Source: Legionella sp. PATHC032 (GTDB lineage: Bacteria > Pseudomonadota > Gammaproteobacteria > Legionellales > Legionellaceae). Taken from it: DNA of 64,000 bases. This document shows, piece by piece, positions 36,328-45,596 of the stretch; the first letter of the stretch is position 1; each line of letters begins with the position of its first letter. The position numbers and the translations under genes are program-made. The notes beneath the pieces are model-generated. The model was not told the origin of the DNA and searched no databases. It saw nothing but the letters and a program-made list of their open reading frames with translations. The stretch is taken from assembly GCF_026191185.1 (NCBI RefSeq), contig NZ_JAPHOV010000001.1:3196501-3260500 (forward strand), given 5' to 3'.

Positions 36328-37059
36328 TTACTTGGAGCCAGTGAGAGATATAGTAGAAGTTGGGTTCTCAACCACTTCAGAAGTAACATCCTTAGGTTGT
36401 GCAAATACTTTAGAGGTATGAACAGGCTCTTCATCTTCAGAACTTGAGCTGGAAAGGTTTGGTGCTTGCTCAGAACCTTTGCTCAAACCACTGAATTGGT
36501 TTTTACGTACTTCATCAAATGTCTCATCGTTAACGGGCTTAAACTCTGGGTTTTCAGAAGACTTTTTGCTACGCAAGTTAGAGATGCACTCTCTTAATGC
36601 GTTGAAAGCATTAACAACGGTAGCGCCAAGATAAACACCAGTAGTGGTTAAAGCAGCAGCAACACCAGCTGTAGCAGCAACTTGGGCAGCGTAGCCAGCA
36701 CCAACTACAGAGGCGATTGATACTCCAAAAACAGAGAAGTTAACTACAGCAGCCAAAGCAGCAGGCCAGAAAGCGACTGTTAAAGCAGCAGCGCCAGCAA
36801 CAACTAAAGAAGACCAAAATGCAACTGAAATTGCTTTTTGATGATTAGAAATGAAATTGGCAACACTTGTTCCCAAATACTTAACAGCGTCTAGAGTCAA
36901 ACCAATCAAACCACGGTTTCTTACATAGTTGCCATCTTCATCTTGAATGAAGTTACCGCGTTTGTCTTTTGCATAAGAACCTAAAAATAGGTTAGTTAAA
37001 CCAGAAAAAACGGCTGCTGGCAAATAAAATACGCCAGTTGCAAATTGTTTCAATGTCAT
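36328..37059 (-). CDS. Membrane-hairpin protein, candidate Dot/Icm effector (tandem paralogue 1)
   Basis: 243 residues from ATG 37059, which follows TTGGAG; the longer frame to 37134 has no such site. A central Ala/Val-rich hydrophobic region with three or four helices (about 75-160, AFWPAALAAVVNFSVFGVSIA) is flanked by a polar N-terminus and a C-terminal tail of about 85 residues rich in Ser, Glu and Thr (LSSSSSEDEEP, then VTSEVVENPTSTISLTGSK). No signal peptide. The next gene upstream on the same strand encodes a protein of the same plan. The tail composition and lack of homologues suggest a type IV-secreted membrane-inserting effector; inferred. Confidence 0.72.
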   Translation of the reverse strand: MTLKQFATGVFYLPAAVFSGLTNLFLGSYAKDKRGNFIQDEDGNYVRNRGLIGLTLDAVKYLGTSVANFISNHQKAISVAFWSSLVVAGAAALTVAFWPAALAAVVNFSVFGVSIASVVGAGYAAQVAATAGVAAALTTTGVYLGATVVNAFNALRECISNLRSKKSSENPEFKPVNDETFDEVRKNQFSGLSKGSEQAPNLSSSSSEDEEPVHTSKVFAQPKDVTSEVVENPTSTISLTGSK

Positions 37060-37161
37060 TTTTTTTACTCCAAGGTTATAAATCGGAGCAGATTGTAGCA
37101 ACCCATTTCCTAAATGTGAATTAATTGTGTGCAATATGTTGTTACAAAAGTGTAAAGTAAG

Positions 37162-37217
37162 TTCATTTTATTGTCTTCATCCCAATAAAATTCATGCTGC
37201 GATTACAATAAAATTCA
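37162..37217. repeat. Three phased copies of a 12-base motif between the paralogues
   Basis: CAATAAAATTCA occurs at 37183-37194 and 37206-37217 as direct repeats (23-base period), and its near-complement TTCATTTTATTG at 37162-37173 forms an inverted pair with the first. They lie between the stop of the 180-residue gene and the start of the 243-residue gene. Possible operator or terminator; chance in AT-rich DNA cannot be excluded. Confidence 0.5.
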
Positions 37218-37224
37218 CAAAGTT

Positions 37225-37767
37225 TTAGACTCTAAGTTCTCTCATTTCATAAACCCCATCAAGAGCATGAGGGTTTGAATCTGTTGAAAAACTCAATGGG
37301 TTTGGTCTGTCTTCAGTAGAATCAGAAGATGTATAATCATTAAATTCTTCATCCACCTCGGCTTCAAAGGATTCGCCAGGTTCTCCCTCCAAATGATCCA
37401 TTAAATAACGGTAGGTATCCCCTTCACTGATCTCGACTTGATGATCCTGCTTATGACCAAAGTATGAATAAACATGTTTAGCAATGCTAATGGATTGCTT
37501 CCATGCCATCAGACCTCCTAAAATTGCTCCAAAAGCAGCGCCAGTAACAATACAGCCAAGGGTTAGTACAGCGAGAGGAAGATGCAATGACGTTAAAAAT
37601 GCCAATGGAGCCATTCCAAAAATACTTATACTGGCAAATGCCGCCAAAACGGGGGGGAAGAGCAAAGCCAGGAGTGTCACACCCAGGCCAATAACCGCCG
37701 ACCCAATCAAGAGCATTGTCAAATAGCTCTTGTTATTTTTATACCACTCTTTGATTTTATCCCACAT
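37225..37767 (-). CDS. Membrane-hairpin protein, candidate Dot/Icm effector (tandem paralogue 2)
   Basis: 180 residues from ATG 37767 (after TTGGAG and a seven-base T-rich spacer; a longer frame reaches 37785). Plan as in the neighbour: short charged N-terminus (WDKIKEWYKNNKSYL), a central hydrophobic region with four helices (about 17-95) and an acidic tail (SEGDTYRYLMDHLEGEPGES, EAEVDEEFNDYTSSDSTED). The hydrophobic core shares the pattern (F/W)xPxxLAAxxxxSxFG with the 243-residue protein at the corresponding place. No enzyme motif. Probably diverged duplicates; effector role inferred. Confidence 0.72.
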   Translation of the reverse strand: MWDKIKEWYKNNKSYLTMLLIGSAVIGLGVTLLALLFPPVLAAFASISIFGMAPLAFLTSLHLPLAVLTLGCIVTGAAFGAILGGLMAWKQSISIAKHVYSYFGHKQDHQVEISEGDTYRYLMDHLEGEPGESFEAEVDEEFNDYTSSDSTEDRPNPLSFSTDSNPHALDGVYEMRELRV

Positions 37768-37822
37768 AAAAAAACTCCAAAGCAAAATTCCCGGGATTAT
37801 ATCATTAATTTAACTGTATGGG

Positions 37823-38509
37823 TTAAATATGAACATATTTTTGATATCGAGTAGGATCGTCTACTCCAGCACTCTTAAAACCCCGCTTTCTAAATGTGCA
37901 GCTATCACACTGTCCACAAGCTTCCCCTGCTTCATTCGCTTGATAGCAGGAAACGGTTAATCCGTAATCAACACCAAGCTCGATACCTAATTGAATAGTC
38001 TGAACTTTACTGAGGTATTGCAGAGGAGCATTGATAGTAAAGCGATCGCCTTCAATCCCTGCTTTCGTTGCCAAATTTGCCAGAGATTGAAACGATGCAA
38101 TAAACTCCGGGCGACAATCAGGATAATGAGAATAATCAACAGAACTGGCACCAATAAAGATATCTCTGGCATCAATCGATTCGGCATATCCCAAAGCCAT
38201 AGCCAAAAAAATAGTATTGCGAGCAGGAACATAGGTGACTGGTATTTCAGGGCTTTCCTTGAATTCAGGTACTTCAATAGATGAATCCGTCAAAGCGGAT
38301 CCAGCAAATAAAGCAGTATCCAGGGTGACTATTTTATGTTCAGCCACATCCATATGTTTCGCTATTCGAGTTGCAGCACACAGTTCTGCGGAGTGCCTCT
38401 GGCCGTATGAAAAACTTAATGCATAACAAGCAAACCCCTGAGATTTAGCCAACGCAAGACAAGTCGTTGAATCCAAACCGCCAGAAAGCAAGACGACAGC
38501 TTTTTTCAT
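37823..38509 (-). CDS. queC: 7-cyano-7-deazaguanine synthase
   Basis: 228 residues from ATG 38509 after GAGG. It has the PP-loop ATP motif SGGLDS (9-14) and the C-terminal zinc cluster (C near residue 188 then CGQCDSC), and the closing GVDDPTRY signature. It converts 7-carboxy-7-deazaguanine to preQ0 in queuosine synthesis. queD and queE are not adjacent; the only PTPS-family gene in the window (13391) lacks QueD catalytic residues. Confidence 0.96.
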   Translation of the reverse strand: MKKAVVLLSGGLDSTTCLALAKSQGFACYALSFSYGQRHSAELCAATRIAKHMDVAEHKIVTLDTALFAGSALTDSSIEVPEFKESPEIPVTYVPARNTIFLAMALGYAESIDARDIFIGASSVDYSHYPDCRPEFIASFQSLANLATKAGIEGDRFTINAPLQYLSKVQTIQLGIELGVDYGLTVSCYQANEAGEACGQCDSCTFRKRGFKSAGVDDPTRYQKYVHI

Positions 38510-38598
38510 AATGCAAAACCTCAAAAAATTGGAACAATTGCTTGCTCTTAAAAATTCCTGTTAAAATGCAGGCCAATTATGCCACAATATGGAATGTG

Positions 38599-40035
38599 AT
38601 GACGACACCTCTTTATCCAATAATTCTGGCCGGGGGCTCTGGCACTCGACTATGGCCTTTATCAAGACAAAATTTTCCTAAACAATTTTTAAAATTAAAT
38701 GGCGAATTGTCTTTAATTCAGCAAACCATGAAAAGAGCAATAAGATTGACTGGCCATCAAACCATTATCGTAAGTAATGATGCTCATTACTTTATCTGTC
38801 AGGATCAATTGCAAGATTTTAACATACAAACCACTTACCTGCTTGAACCTTGTGCAAGAAATACAGCCCCGGCGATAGCTTGTGCTGCTCATTATTTAGC
38901 AAATACAGTAGGAAAGGATGCAGTCATGCTAGTCTTACCCTCGGATCACTGGATAGCCGATGATAAAACATGGCTGGCAGCCATGTTAGAAGGAGGGCAA
39001 TTTGCTTCAGAAAACAATGCGATAGTGACATTTGGGATAAAGCCTGATAGCCCCAAAACCGGGTATGGCTACATTGAGGCCGGCAATACTTTATTCAATG
39101 ATATAAAAAAGGTTTTGAGTTTTAGAGAAAAACCAGACGCACACACTGCTGCACAATTTGTCAGCAAAGGGAATTATTTCTGGAATAGCGGCATGTTCAT
39201 TTGTCGTGCAGGAGTTTATCTTGAAGAGTTAGAACAATTTGAAGCCGAAATCTACCAATTCAGTCAACAAGCACTGACCCTTGCCCAACATCATCATGAT
39301 TTTTTGCGTCTTGATCTGGATTGTTTTTCTCAATGTAAAGAAGAGTCTATTGACTATGCCATCATGGAAAAAACAGATAAGGCCGTTGTAATACCCATTT
39401 CCATACAATGGAGTGATCTGGGCTGCTGGACTGCTGTTGCTGATGCGAACAAACAAGACGAGCAAGGCAATACTCTCATTGGAAATGTCATCGCTCAAGA
39501 CAGTCACAATTGTCTCATTAATAGTGAAGAGTTGTTAGTCACAACCGTTGGAATTCAGGATCAAATTATCGTTGCAACCAGTGACGCCGTATTAGTTGCC
39601 GATAAACGCTATTCGCAACAAGTGAAAGATTTGGTTCACTCCTTACGTAAAGATCATCCTCATTTAACTCAAGATCACCAACGCGTTCCCAGACCATGGG
39701 GATATTATGAAATACTGGCTGAAGGCACCTCATTTAAAGTAAAACGCCTTATGGTTAAACCTGGTGCAAAACTCTCTTTACAAACGCATCAGCATCGGGC
39801 TGAACATTGGGTTATTGTTGGGGGTGAAGCAGAGGTAGTTAATGGAAACAATACATTCCGATTATCAAAAAACCAATCCACCTATATTCCGAAAAACGCA
39901 TTGCATCGATTAAGTAATCCTCATAGTGAACCACTTTATGTTATCGAGGTACAAAGTGGCTCCTATCTGGGAGAAGACGATATCAAACGCTTTGATGATA
40001 TTTATTTAAGAAAGGAAGTTGAACTGGCAGAGTGA
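38599..40035 (+). CDS. manC: Mannose-1-phosphate guanylyltransferase/mannose-6-phosphate isomerase
   Basis: 478 residues from ATG 38599 (GGAATG upstream), equal to the E. coli ManC length; the open frame reaches 38542. The nucleotidyltransferase half starts LAGGSGTRLWPLSR and contains the FREKPD and WNSGMF motifs; the C-terminal type II isomerase is a cupin (RPWGYYEIL, LQTHQHRAEHWVIV). It makes GDP-mannose for surface polysaccharide. Divergent from queC; no other polysaccharide genes adjoin. Confidence 0.95.
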   Translation: MTTPLYPIILAGGSGTRLWPLSRQNFPKQFLKLNGELSLIQQTMKRAIRLTGHQTIIVSNDAHYFICQDQLQDFNIQTTYLLEPCARNTAPAIACAAHYLANTVGKDAVMLVLPSDHWIADDKTWLAAMLEGGQFASENNAIVTFGIKPDSPKTGYGYIEAGNTLFNDIKKVLSFREKPDAHTAAQFVSKGNYFWNSGMFICRAGVYLEELEQFEAEIYQFSQQALTLAQHHHDFLRLDLDCFSQCKEESIDYAIMEKTDKAVVIPISIQWSDLGCWTAVADANKQDEQGNTLIGNVIAQDSHNCLINSEELLVTTVGIQDQIIVATSDAVLVADKRYSQQVKDLVHSLRKDHPHLTQDHQRVPRPWGYYEILAEGTSFKVKRLMVKPGAKLSLQTHQHRAEHWVIVGGEAEVVNGNNTFRLSKNQSTYIPKNALHRLSNPHSEPLYVIEVQSGSYLGEDDIKRFDDIYLRKEVELAE

Positions 40036-40208
40036 ATTTTATCCAAATAGCCTTCTTGATTTAGCTCACTGTCATTAGTCCTCTTGTATAAGCATATAAG
40101 CTGCAATACACCTCATCCTTATTCCTGCAAATTTTAGTATCAATACTGTAAAGCTAACCGCATTCATCTTGTACCAAAAACAAATACTATGTTATAAAAA
40201 AGAACAAA

Positions 40209-40237
40209 TTTACTTTTTATAGTATCATTTATATAGG
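40209..40237 (+). promoter_or_regulatory. Predicted promoter of the 637-residue gene
   Basis: TTTACT (40209-40214), a 17-base spacer, then TATAGG (40232-40237), 32 bases before the ATG at 40270. Fits sigma-70 spacing; by-eye prediction in AT-rich DNA. Confidence 0.35.
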
Positions 40238-40269
40238 TAATTAACAAAAATTAAAAAAGAGATGACTTT

Positions 40270-42183
40270 ATGGCAACCAGTAGTTTAATTCTTCAATCTT
40301 ACCTGAAAACCCTCAAAACAGATGAGAAGTCTGAACTACGCTATGAAGACAAAGTAGAAGAACTTCTTGAATACAATAGCAAAGCCAAAGGGGGAGATTT
40401 TCTAGCACCACTGAGTTTTTATCTGCCTATTATAGAAAATACTGATGAAGTCATGCTTCGTTATATGAGTGATGAAAACAAGAAAAAACTCATACGAAAT
40501 TTGCAAGTTGCCTACTTACTTTTACTCACGCAAAAAAAATACGAAGAAGAACATCAGAAATATGAAAACATAAAAACCTATGCGCAGCACATTAAACGAT
40601 GTGAAGAACTGATAGACTACCTCAATTATAATCAAGTCTGCAAAGAACAAAAAAGAGCACCCTCGCCAGAACATGGCTATGCCAGCGATGGCTATCCAGT
40701 AAAATACTTGAGCATTTTTCTGGGTAAAGAACTGGCAGAAATGATAGTCGATTCCATGGATCGCAAAACCAAAACCATCAAAGAATCGATGGGCTGGTTT
40801 AATGAAAAGCGTTTGTATTGGGTTTGGGCATCCAGCTTGCTTAAAGTGATACTCGCTGCATTACCGGATGATTTTTTCAATGTCGGTCAGGCAACCCAAG
40901 TAGTCAAAGCCCCTGATCCCTATACAGGTACCCTCAGTTGGGCTTTGTATTATTTTCGCTTTTCTCTCAATATGTTTTTACTACTCAAACACACGATTAG
41001 TGGCCCATGGATGAGCGAAAGGGAAAAAAAGACACCGTGGACAGAACGATTCCTTACCCAGTGGGATCAAAGAAAATTTACCTTGCTCAATGATTCTATC
41101 TGGGCAACAGGAAACTTGATTTGCTTTTTCTGGCTTACTGGCAAAGGAGCTCTTGGAACCTGGGGTGATGTATTGACTTTAGCCCTTTTAGTCTTTGACA
41201 TTAGCCTGGCCATTTGGGATTACGAAGAGCAAAAAACGCGCCACAACAAAGAAATGTTAGCTTATGAGGAAGACATTAAAAAATTAAAGCAATTAATTAA
41301 CAAGGCAGAAGAAGAACCCGGAAAAGAAGGCGAAAAACTTAGAAAAATAAAAGAATACGAATTGCAATTGCAAGGTTTAATGCGAGCACAAAAAGAATCT
41401 GAAAGAAATTGGGACCTGCAAAAAGTCAGTTTATACACCGGTATAGCTTACGCTGTCGGACTCATGCTCGCTTTTGCATTACTGGCCGCCCCTTTCTTCC
41501 CTGTCTCCGGACCAGCTTTACTGGCAATCACCATAACAGGCGCTGTTCTTTGCCTGGCTTTTACAGTGATTTACAATGGCGTGAAAGGCGGTATGGAAGT
41601 CTATAAGGCACATTGCTCCGCCAAGGAAGCGAAAAAGGGCTATGATGATAAGCTTGAGTTATTTAAACTCTTATTGGAAAAAAATCCAGCTCTGGATGAT
41701 AATGAAAAAAAATTTCTCTTCCTTGAAATCAAAAAATTAAAGGCAGAAACTGAATACCAGAAGCAGATGGTTGTTTTTCAAACCATGCATTTGCTGCGCT
41801 CGGTGATTTTGGAATCGTTTATACCAGCCGTTGTTTTCGCCAGTTTCGTTTTTTTACCGTTAGGAATTGGATTTGCCGTCCTGGGTGCCACAATTGGTGT
41901 TGCCTTGGCGACCAACTCAATGATCAATGCTGCTTTCAAACCTGCGAAAGAGGAAGTCAAAGCCTTTGATGAAAAAGAATATGAGGCTTTTTGTAAAGAC
42001 CCGGATAATTGGAATAAGCCCTCCAAAGCAAAACAAGGGTTCTTTCAGCCTAAAGAGAAAAAATCTCTTTTAGATACCGTCGCTGCAAAAACACAGGAAG
42101 AAGAAAAGGACAGGCTCGACCTGCTGGATGATGAGAGCAGTGTACCCCTGTTGTTAAGTAGTAAAAATAATCCCAGCGCATAA
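40270..42183 (+). CDS. Large multi-pass membrane protein with coiled coils, candidate Dot/Icm effector
   Basis: 637 residues, no family recognised. The first 170 residues are charged and helical. Hydrophobic helices occur near 177-200, 218-240, 275-318, 390-440 and 495-545. Between them, about 325-385 (EEQKTRHNKEMLAYEEDIKK onward) and 450-495 are Lys/Glu-rich heptad-like coiled coils. The C-terminus is EEEKDRLDLLDDESS followed by PLLLSS, which fits an E-block plus hydrophobic C-terminal Dot/Icm signal. No signal peptide. Membrane hairpins alternating with coiled coils suggest action on host membranes; inferred. Confidence 0.75.
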   Translation: MATSSLILQSYLKTLKTDEKSELRYEDKVEELLEYNSKAKGGDFLAPLSFYLPIIENTDEVMLRYMSDENKKKLIRNLQVAYLLLLTQKKYEEEHQKYENIKTYAQHIKRCEELIDYLNYNQVCKEQKRAPSPEHGYASDGYPVKYLSIFLGKELAEMIVDSMDRKTKTIKESMGWFNEKRLYWVWASSLLKVILAALPDDFFNVGQATQVVKAPDPYTGTLSWALYYFRFSLNMFLLLKHTISGPWMSEREKKTPWTERFLTQWDQRKFTLLNDSIWATGNLICFFWLTGKGALGTWGDVLTLALLVFDISLAIWDYEEQKTRHNKEMLAYEEDIKKLKQLINKAEEEPGKEGEKLRKIKEYELQLQGLMRAQKESERNWDLQKVSLYTGIAYAVGLMLAFALLAAPFFPVSGPALLAITITGAVLCLAFTVIYNGVKGGMEVYKAHCSAKEAKKGYDDKLELFKLLLEKNPALDDNEKKFLFLEIKKLKAETEYQKQMVVFQTMHLLRSVILESFIPAVVFASFVFLPLGIGFAVLGATIGVALATNSMINAAFKPAKEEVKAFDEKEYEAFCKDPDNWNKPSKAKQGFFQPKEKKSLLDTVAAKTQEEEKDRLDLLDDESSVPLLLSSKNNPSA

Positions 42184-42196
42184 TCTTCATTACATC

Positions 42197-42225
42197 TTGG
42201 GACAATTGCCAAAAAAGTGTATAAT
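42197..42225 (+). promoter_or_regulatory. Predicted strong sigma-70 promoter of mnmG-rsmG-parAB
   Basis: TTGGGA (42197-42202), 17-base spacer, then a perfect TATAAT (42220-42225), about 88 bases upstream of the mnmG ATG. No other good promoter is seen before parA, so it may drive the four genes. Confidence 0.6.
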
Positions 42226-42312
42226 TGCACATTTTTTTATATGTTGGCTTGGATCGTTTTGCAGAAAATCCAAAAATCCAATTTAGAATTTTGGCATAAC
42301 TAATGGTTAAAC

Positions 42313-44187
42313 ATGAATCTTGAACAATTATATGATGTCATAGTCGTTGGCGGAGGACATGCTGGCACAGAAGCAGCGCTTGCAGCAGCACGCCTGGGTG
42401 TAAAAACCTTGTTATTGACCCATAACATAGACTTGCTTGGACAAATGTCCTGTAATCCAGCCATAGGCGGTATTGGTAAAGGTCACCTGGTTAAGGAAAT
42501 TGATGCCCTTGACGGCGCGATGGCTAAAGCCGCCGATCAGGCTGGTATCCAATTTCGAATTCTTAATGCCTCAAAAGGGCCTGCAGTTCGAGCCACACGC
42601 GCACAAGCTGATCGTGTTTTGTATAGAAAAGCCATTCGCACACAATTGCAATCACAGGCTAATTTAACCATATTTCAACAAGCCGTTGATGATTTGAAAA
42701 TTGAAGGCGGACTGGTTACAGGTGTTGTAACCCAAATGGGGCTCACTCTCAAAGCACGCGCTGTTGTATTAACAGTAGGGACTTTTCTGGGTGGCAAGAT
42801 TCATATCGGTATGAACCAATACGCAGGAGGCAGGGCCGGAGATCCCCCTTCCATTGCGTTATCTAAAAGTTTGCGCGATTTGGATTTACCGGTAGGGCGT
42901 TTGAAAACAGGAACTCCTCCTCGAATTGACAGACGAACCATTGATTTTAGCCAGATGGTAGAACAACCAGGTGATACCCCGGTTCCAGTGTTTTCCTACT
43001 TGGGAACGGCAAAAGACCATCCTCAACAAGTTCCATGCCACATTACACATACCACAGAAGCAACTCATGACATAATAAGAAATAATTTGGATAAATCGCC
43101 AATGTATGCGGGAGTCATTGAAGGAGTTGGCCCTCGTTATTGCCCCTCGATAGAAGACAAAATTGTTCGCTTTGCTGATAAAACATCTCACCAGATTTTT
43201 GTGGAACCGGAAGGTTTGACAACGGAAGAAATATACCCTAATGGAATTTCTACCAGCCTCCCCTTCGAGGTACAAGTGCAATTTGTGCGCACTATTAAGG
43301 GTTTTGAAAATGCCCACATCACCAGACCAGGTTACGCCATCGAGTATGATTACTTTGATCCACGTGGATTAACCTCATTTTTGCAAACCAAAGCCATTCC
43401 TAATTTGTTTTTTGCCGGGCAAATTAATGGCACAACCGGATATGAGGAAGCGGCAGCACAAGGAATTATTGCGGGCATGAATGCTGCCTTACAAATCAAA
43501 GATCAAGCGTTGTGGTGCCCACGCAGAGATGAGGCATACATAGGCGTACTTATCGATGATTTGATCACTTGCGGGACGCAAGAGCCCTATAGAATGTTTA
43601 CTTCAAGAGCAGAGTATCGTTTGTTATTACGTGAAGATAATGCCGATTTAAGACTGACAGAAAAAGGCCGACAGCTTGGTGTGGTAGGTGATGAGCGCTG
43701 GGACAGCTTTTCCAAAAAGCGTGAAGCGATTGAATCTACTCAAGCTTTATTATACAACAGCTGGGTGAGAGTCCATCACAATGATCTGTTTAAAGAGACC
43801 CTGCTTAATCCAATGCAGCACGATTGCCGCGCCGCTGAATTTTTGAAGCGACCAGAGATTAACTACCAGCATCTTTTAATGATGGATGACTTGAATTTGC
43901 CCGAATTACCACAGGAAATAACAGAACAAATTGAAATTCAGAATAAATATGCCGGGTACATCGACAGGCAGCAACAAGAAATTGAGAAATTACGCAAGCA
44001 TGAAAATACCCTGCTCCCAGAAACTTTGGATTATAATGACGTCGTTGGTTTATCGAGTGAAGTCATTCAAAAATTAAACCGGATTAAACCAACTTCTTTG
44101 GCTCAAGCCGGGCGGATTTCTGGCGTAACCCCTGCAGCCCTCTCTCTTTTACTTGTTCACCTGAAAAAGAGCCGGCTTCCAGTATGA
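42313..44187 (+). CDS. mnmG: tRNA uridine-5-carboxymethylaminomethyl modification enzyme MnmG (GidA)
   Basis: 624 residues. FAD-binding [17 protein letters not shown] near the N-terminus and the two GidA signatures ([37 protein letters not shown]) are intact, including the conserved catalytic-cysteine region CITHTTE-like (CHITHTTE). With MnmE it modifies U34 of certain tRNAs. It overlaps rsmG by four bases. The mnmG-rsmG-parA-parB order is the widespread chromosomal cluster often found near oriC. Confidence 0.98.
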   Translation: MNLEQLYDVIVVGGGHAGTEAALAAARLGVKTLLLTHNIDLLGQMSCNPAIGGIGKGHLVKEIDALDGAMAKAADQAGIQFRILNASKGPAVRATRAQADRVLYRKAIRTQLQSQANLTIFQQAVDDLKIEGGLVTGVVTQMGLTLKARAVVLTVGTFLGGKIHIGMNQYAGGRAGDPPSIALSKSLRDLDLPVGRLKTGTPPRIDRRTIDFSQMVEQPGDTPVPVFSYLGTAKDHPQQVPCHITHTTEATHDIIRNNLDKSPMYAGVIEGVGPRYCPSIEDKIVRFADKTSHQIFVEPEGLTTEEIYPNGISTSLPFEVQVQFVRTIKGFENAHITRPGYAIEYDYFDPRGLTSFLQTKAIPNLFFAGQINGTTGYEEAAAQGIIAGMNAALQIKDQALWCPRRDEAYIGVLIDDLITCGTQEPYRMFTSRAEYRLLLREDNADLRLTEKGRQLGVVGDERWDSFSKKREAIESTQALLYNSWVRVHHNDLFKETLLNPMQHDCRAAEFLKRPEINYQHLLMMDDLNLPELPQEITEQIEIQNKYAGYIDRQQQEIEKLRKHENTLLPETLDYNDVVGLSSEVIQKLNRIKPTSLAQAGRISGVTPAALSLLLVHLKKSRLPV

Positions 44188-44810
44188 TAGATAATACGAA
44201 AACAAGATCATTGCTTGAAAAGGGTTTAGCCGAATTTAAACTCGATTCTATCGGTGATCTTTTGCTGGATTTTTTGCTCCTGCTCAATAAATGGAATAAG
44301 ACATATAATCTCACCGCAATACGCGATATTGAAACCATGGTCAGCAAGCACCTGTTCGACAGCCTGGCTATTTTACCCTGGATAAAAGGAAACCATATTA
44401 TCGATGTGGGTACTGGACCTGGTTTGCCCGGTATCCCTTTGGCTATTGCCAAACCTGACCTGCAATTTGTATTATTGGACAGTAATGGGAAAAAAATTAA
44501 CTTTCTCAATGAAGTGAAACGTCAACTCAATATAAAAAACATTGAACCAATACAAATTCGAGTAGAGAACTACCACCCAAACCAAGGTTTTGATACAGTA
44601 ATAAGCAGAGCATTTAGCAGTCTCGAACAAATGATACAATGGACTCAACATCTTGTCGTTCAGGATGGTTTGTGGTTAGCCATGAAAGGGCGGATTCCGG
44701 ATACTGAATTGGTTCCGATTCATCAAACATACCGAGTTGAGAGATATTCTGTCCCGGGTATCGAAGGAGAGCGTTGCTGCGTGCTTATTAACAACACGAA
44801 CAAGGAATAA
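44184..44810 (+). CDS. rsmG: 16S rRNA m7G527 methyltransferase RsmG (GidB)
   Basis: 208 residues, with the SAM motif [15 protein letters not shown] and the N-terminal [11 protein letters not shown] segment of the family. It methylates G527 of 16S rRNA; its loss classically gives low-level streptomycin resistance. The start overlaps the mnmG stop (ATGA), and parA follows after two bases. Confidence 0.97.
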   Translation: MIDNTKTRSLLEKGLAEFKLDSIGDLLLDFLLLLNKWNKTYNLTAIRDIETMVSKHLFDSLAILPWIKGNHIIDVGTGPGLPGIPLAIAKPDLQFVLLDSNGKKINFLNEVKRQLNIKNIEPIQIRVENYHPNQGFDTVISRAFSSLEQMIQWTQHLVVQDGLWLAMKGRIPDTELVPIHQTYRVERYSVPGIEGERCCVLINNTNKE

Positions 44811-44812
44811 TT

Positions 44813-45583
44813 ATGGCGAAAGTCATAGCCATTGCCAACCAAAAAGGTGGAGTAGGTAAAACAACCACGGCCATCAATTTATCTGCATCTCTTGCCGCAT
44901 CCAAACAGCAAGTTTTGCTGATCGATTTAGATCCTCAGGGTAATGCAACGATGGGTAGTGGGGTAGATAAAAGGCAGTTGGTTCACACAACCAACGATGT
45001 CTTGTTACGTGATTGCCTGGCTGAGCAGGCATGCCTTGCTACAACTTGTGGATATGATTTAATTCCCGGTAATGAGGATTTGACTGTCGCAGAAGTCAGC
45101 CTGATGGAGCGCAATCATCGGGAAACTTTCTTATTCAAAGCATTACAACCTATCCAGTCCAACTATGATTTTATTTTAATTGACTGCCCCCCTGCTTTGA
45201 ATACATTAACCATTAACGCCTTTGTCGCTGCTGACTCCGTTTTGATACCCATGCAGTGCGAATACTATGCTTTGGAAGGATTGGCTGCCTTGTTATCAAC
45301 CATCGAGCAAGTGAAATCGACAGTCAATTCACGTTTGCATATCGAGGGCGTCCTTCGTACCATGTATGATGCACGCAACAGATTATGTGCCGAAGTATCC
45401 AAGCAGTTATTAGAGCATTTCCCTGCAAAGGTTTATAGGACTGTTGTACCACGCAATGTAAGACTGGCTGAAGCGCCAAGTCATGGAATGCCTGCTTTGC
45501 AATATGATAAATCCTCACCGGGCGCAGCAGCCTATATGGTTCTCGCTGCCGAAGTGATAAGTAAACAAACTGTAGCCAGTTAA
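44813..45583 (+). CDS. parA: Chromosome-partitioning ATPase ParA (Soj)
   Basis: 256 residues; deviant Walker A QKGGVGKTT (10-18), switch I/II DLDPQGNA and DCPPALN. It is the small, HTH-less chromosomal type that binds DNA non-specifically and positions ParB-parS complexes. Directly downstream of rsmG and 13 bases upstream of parB. Confidence 0.97.
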   Translation: MAKVIAIANQKGGVGKTTTAINLSASLAASKQQVLLIDLDPQGNATMGSGVDKRQLVHTTNDVLLRDCLAEQACLATTCGYDLIPGNEDLTVAEVSLMERNHRETFLFKALQPIQSNYDFILIDCPPALNTLTINAFVAADSVLIPMQCEYYALEGLAALLSTIEQVKSTVNSRLHIEGVLRTMYDARNRLCAEVSKQLLEHFPAKVYRTVVPRNVRLAEAPSHGMPALQYDKSSPGAAAYMVLAAEVISKQTVAS

Positions 45584-45596
45584 TTTGGGGTAAGTA

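Noticed and set aside
37823-38509. Functional link between queC and the PTPS-like gene at 13391 as a queuosine pathway
   Set aside because: They are 24 kb apart and the PTPS-like protein lacks the QueD catalytic Cys, Asp and His; no queE or queD lies in the window.
42184-42312. Possible replication origin upstream of mnmG
   Set aside because: mnmG-rsmG-parAB is often near oriC, but the gap is only 129 bases, has no cluster of DnaA boxes, and dnaA/dnaN are not in the window.
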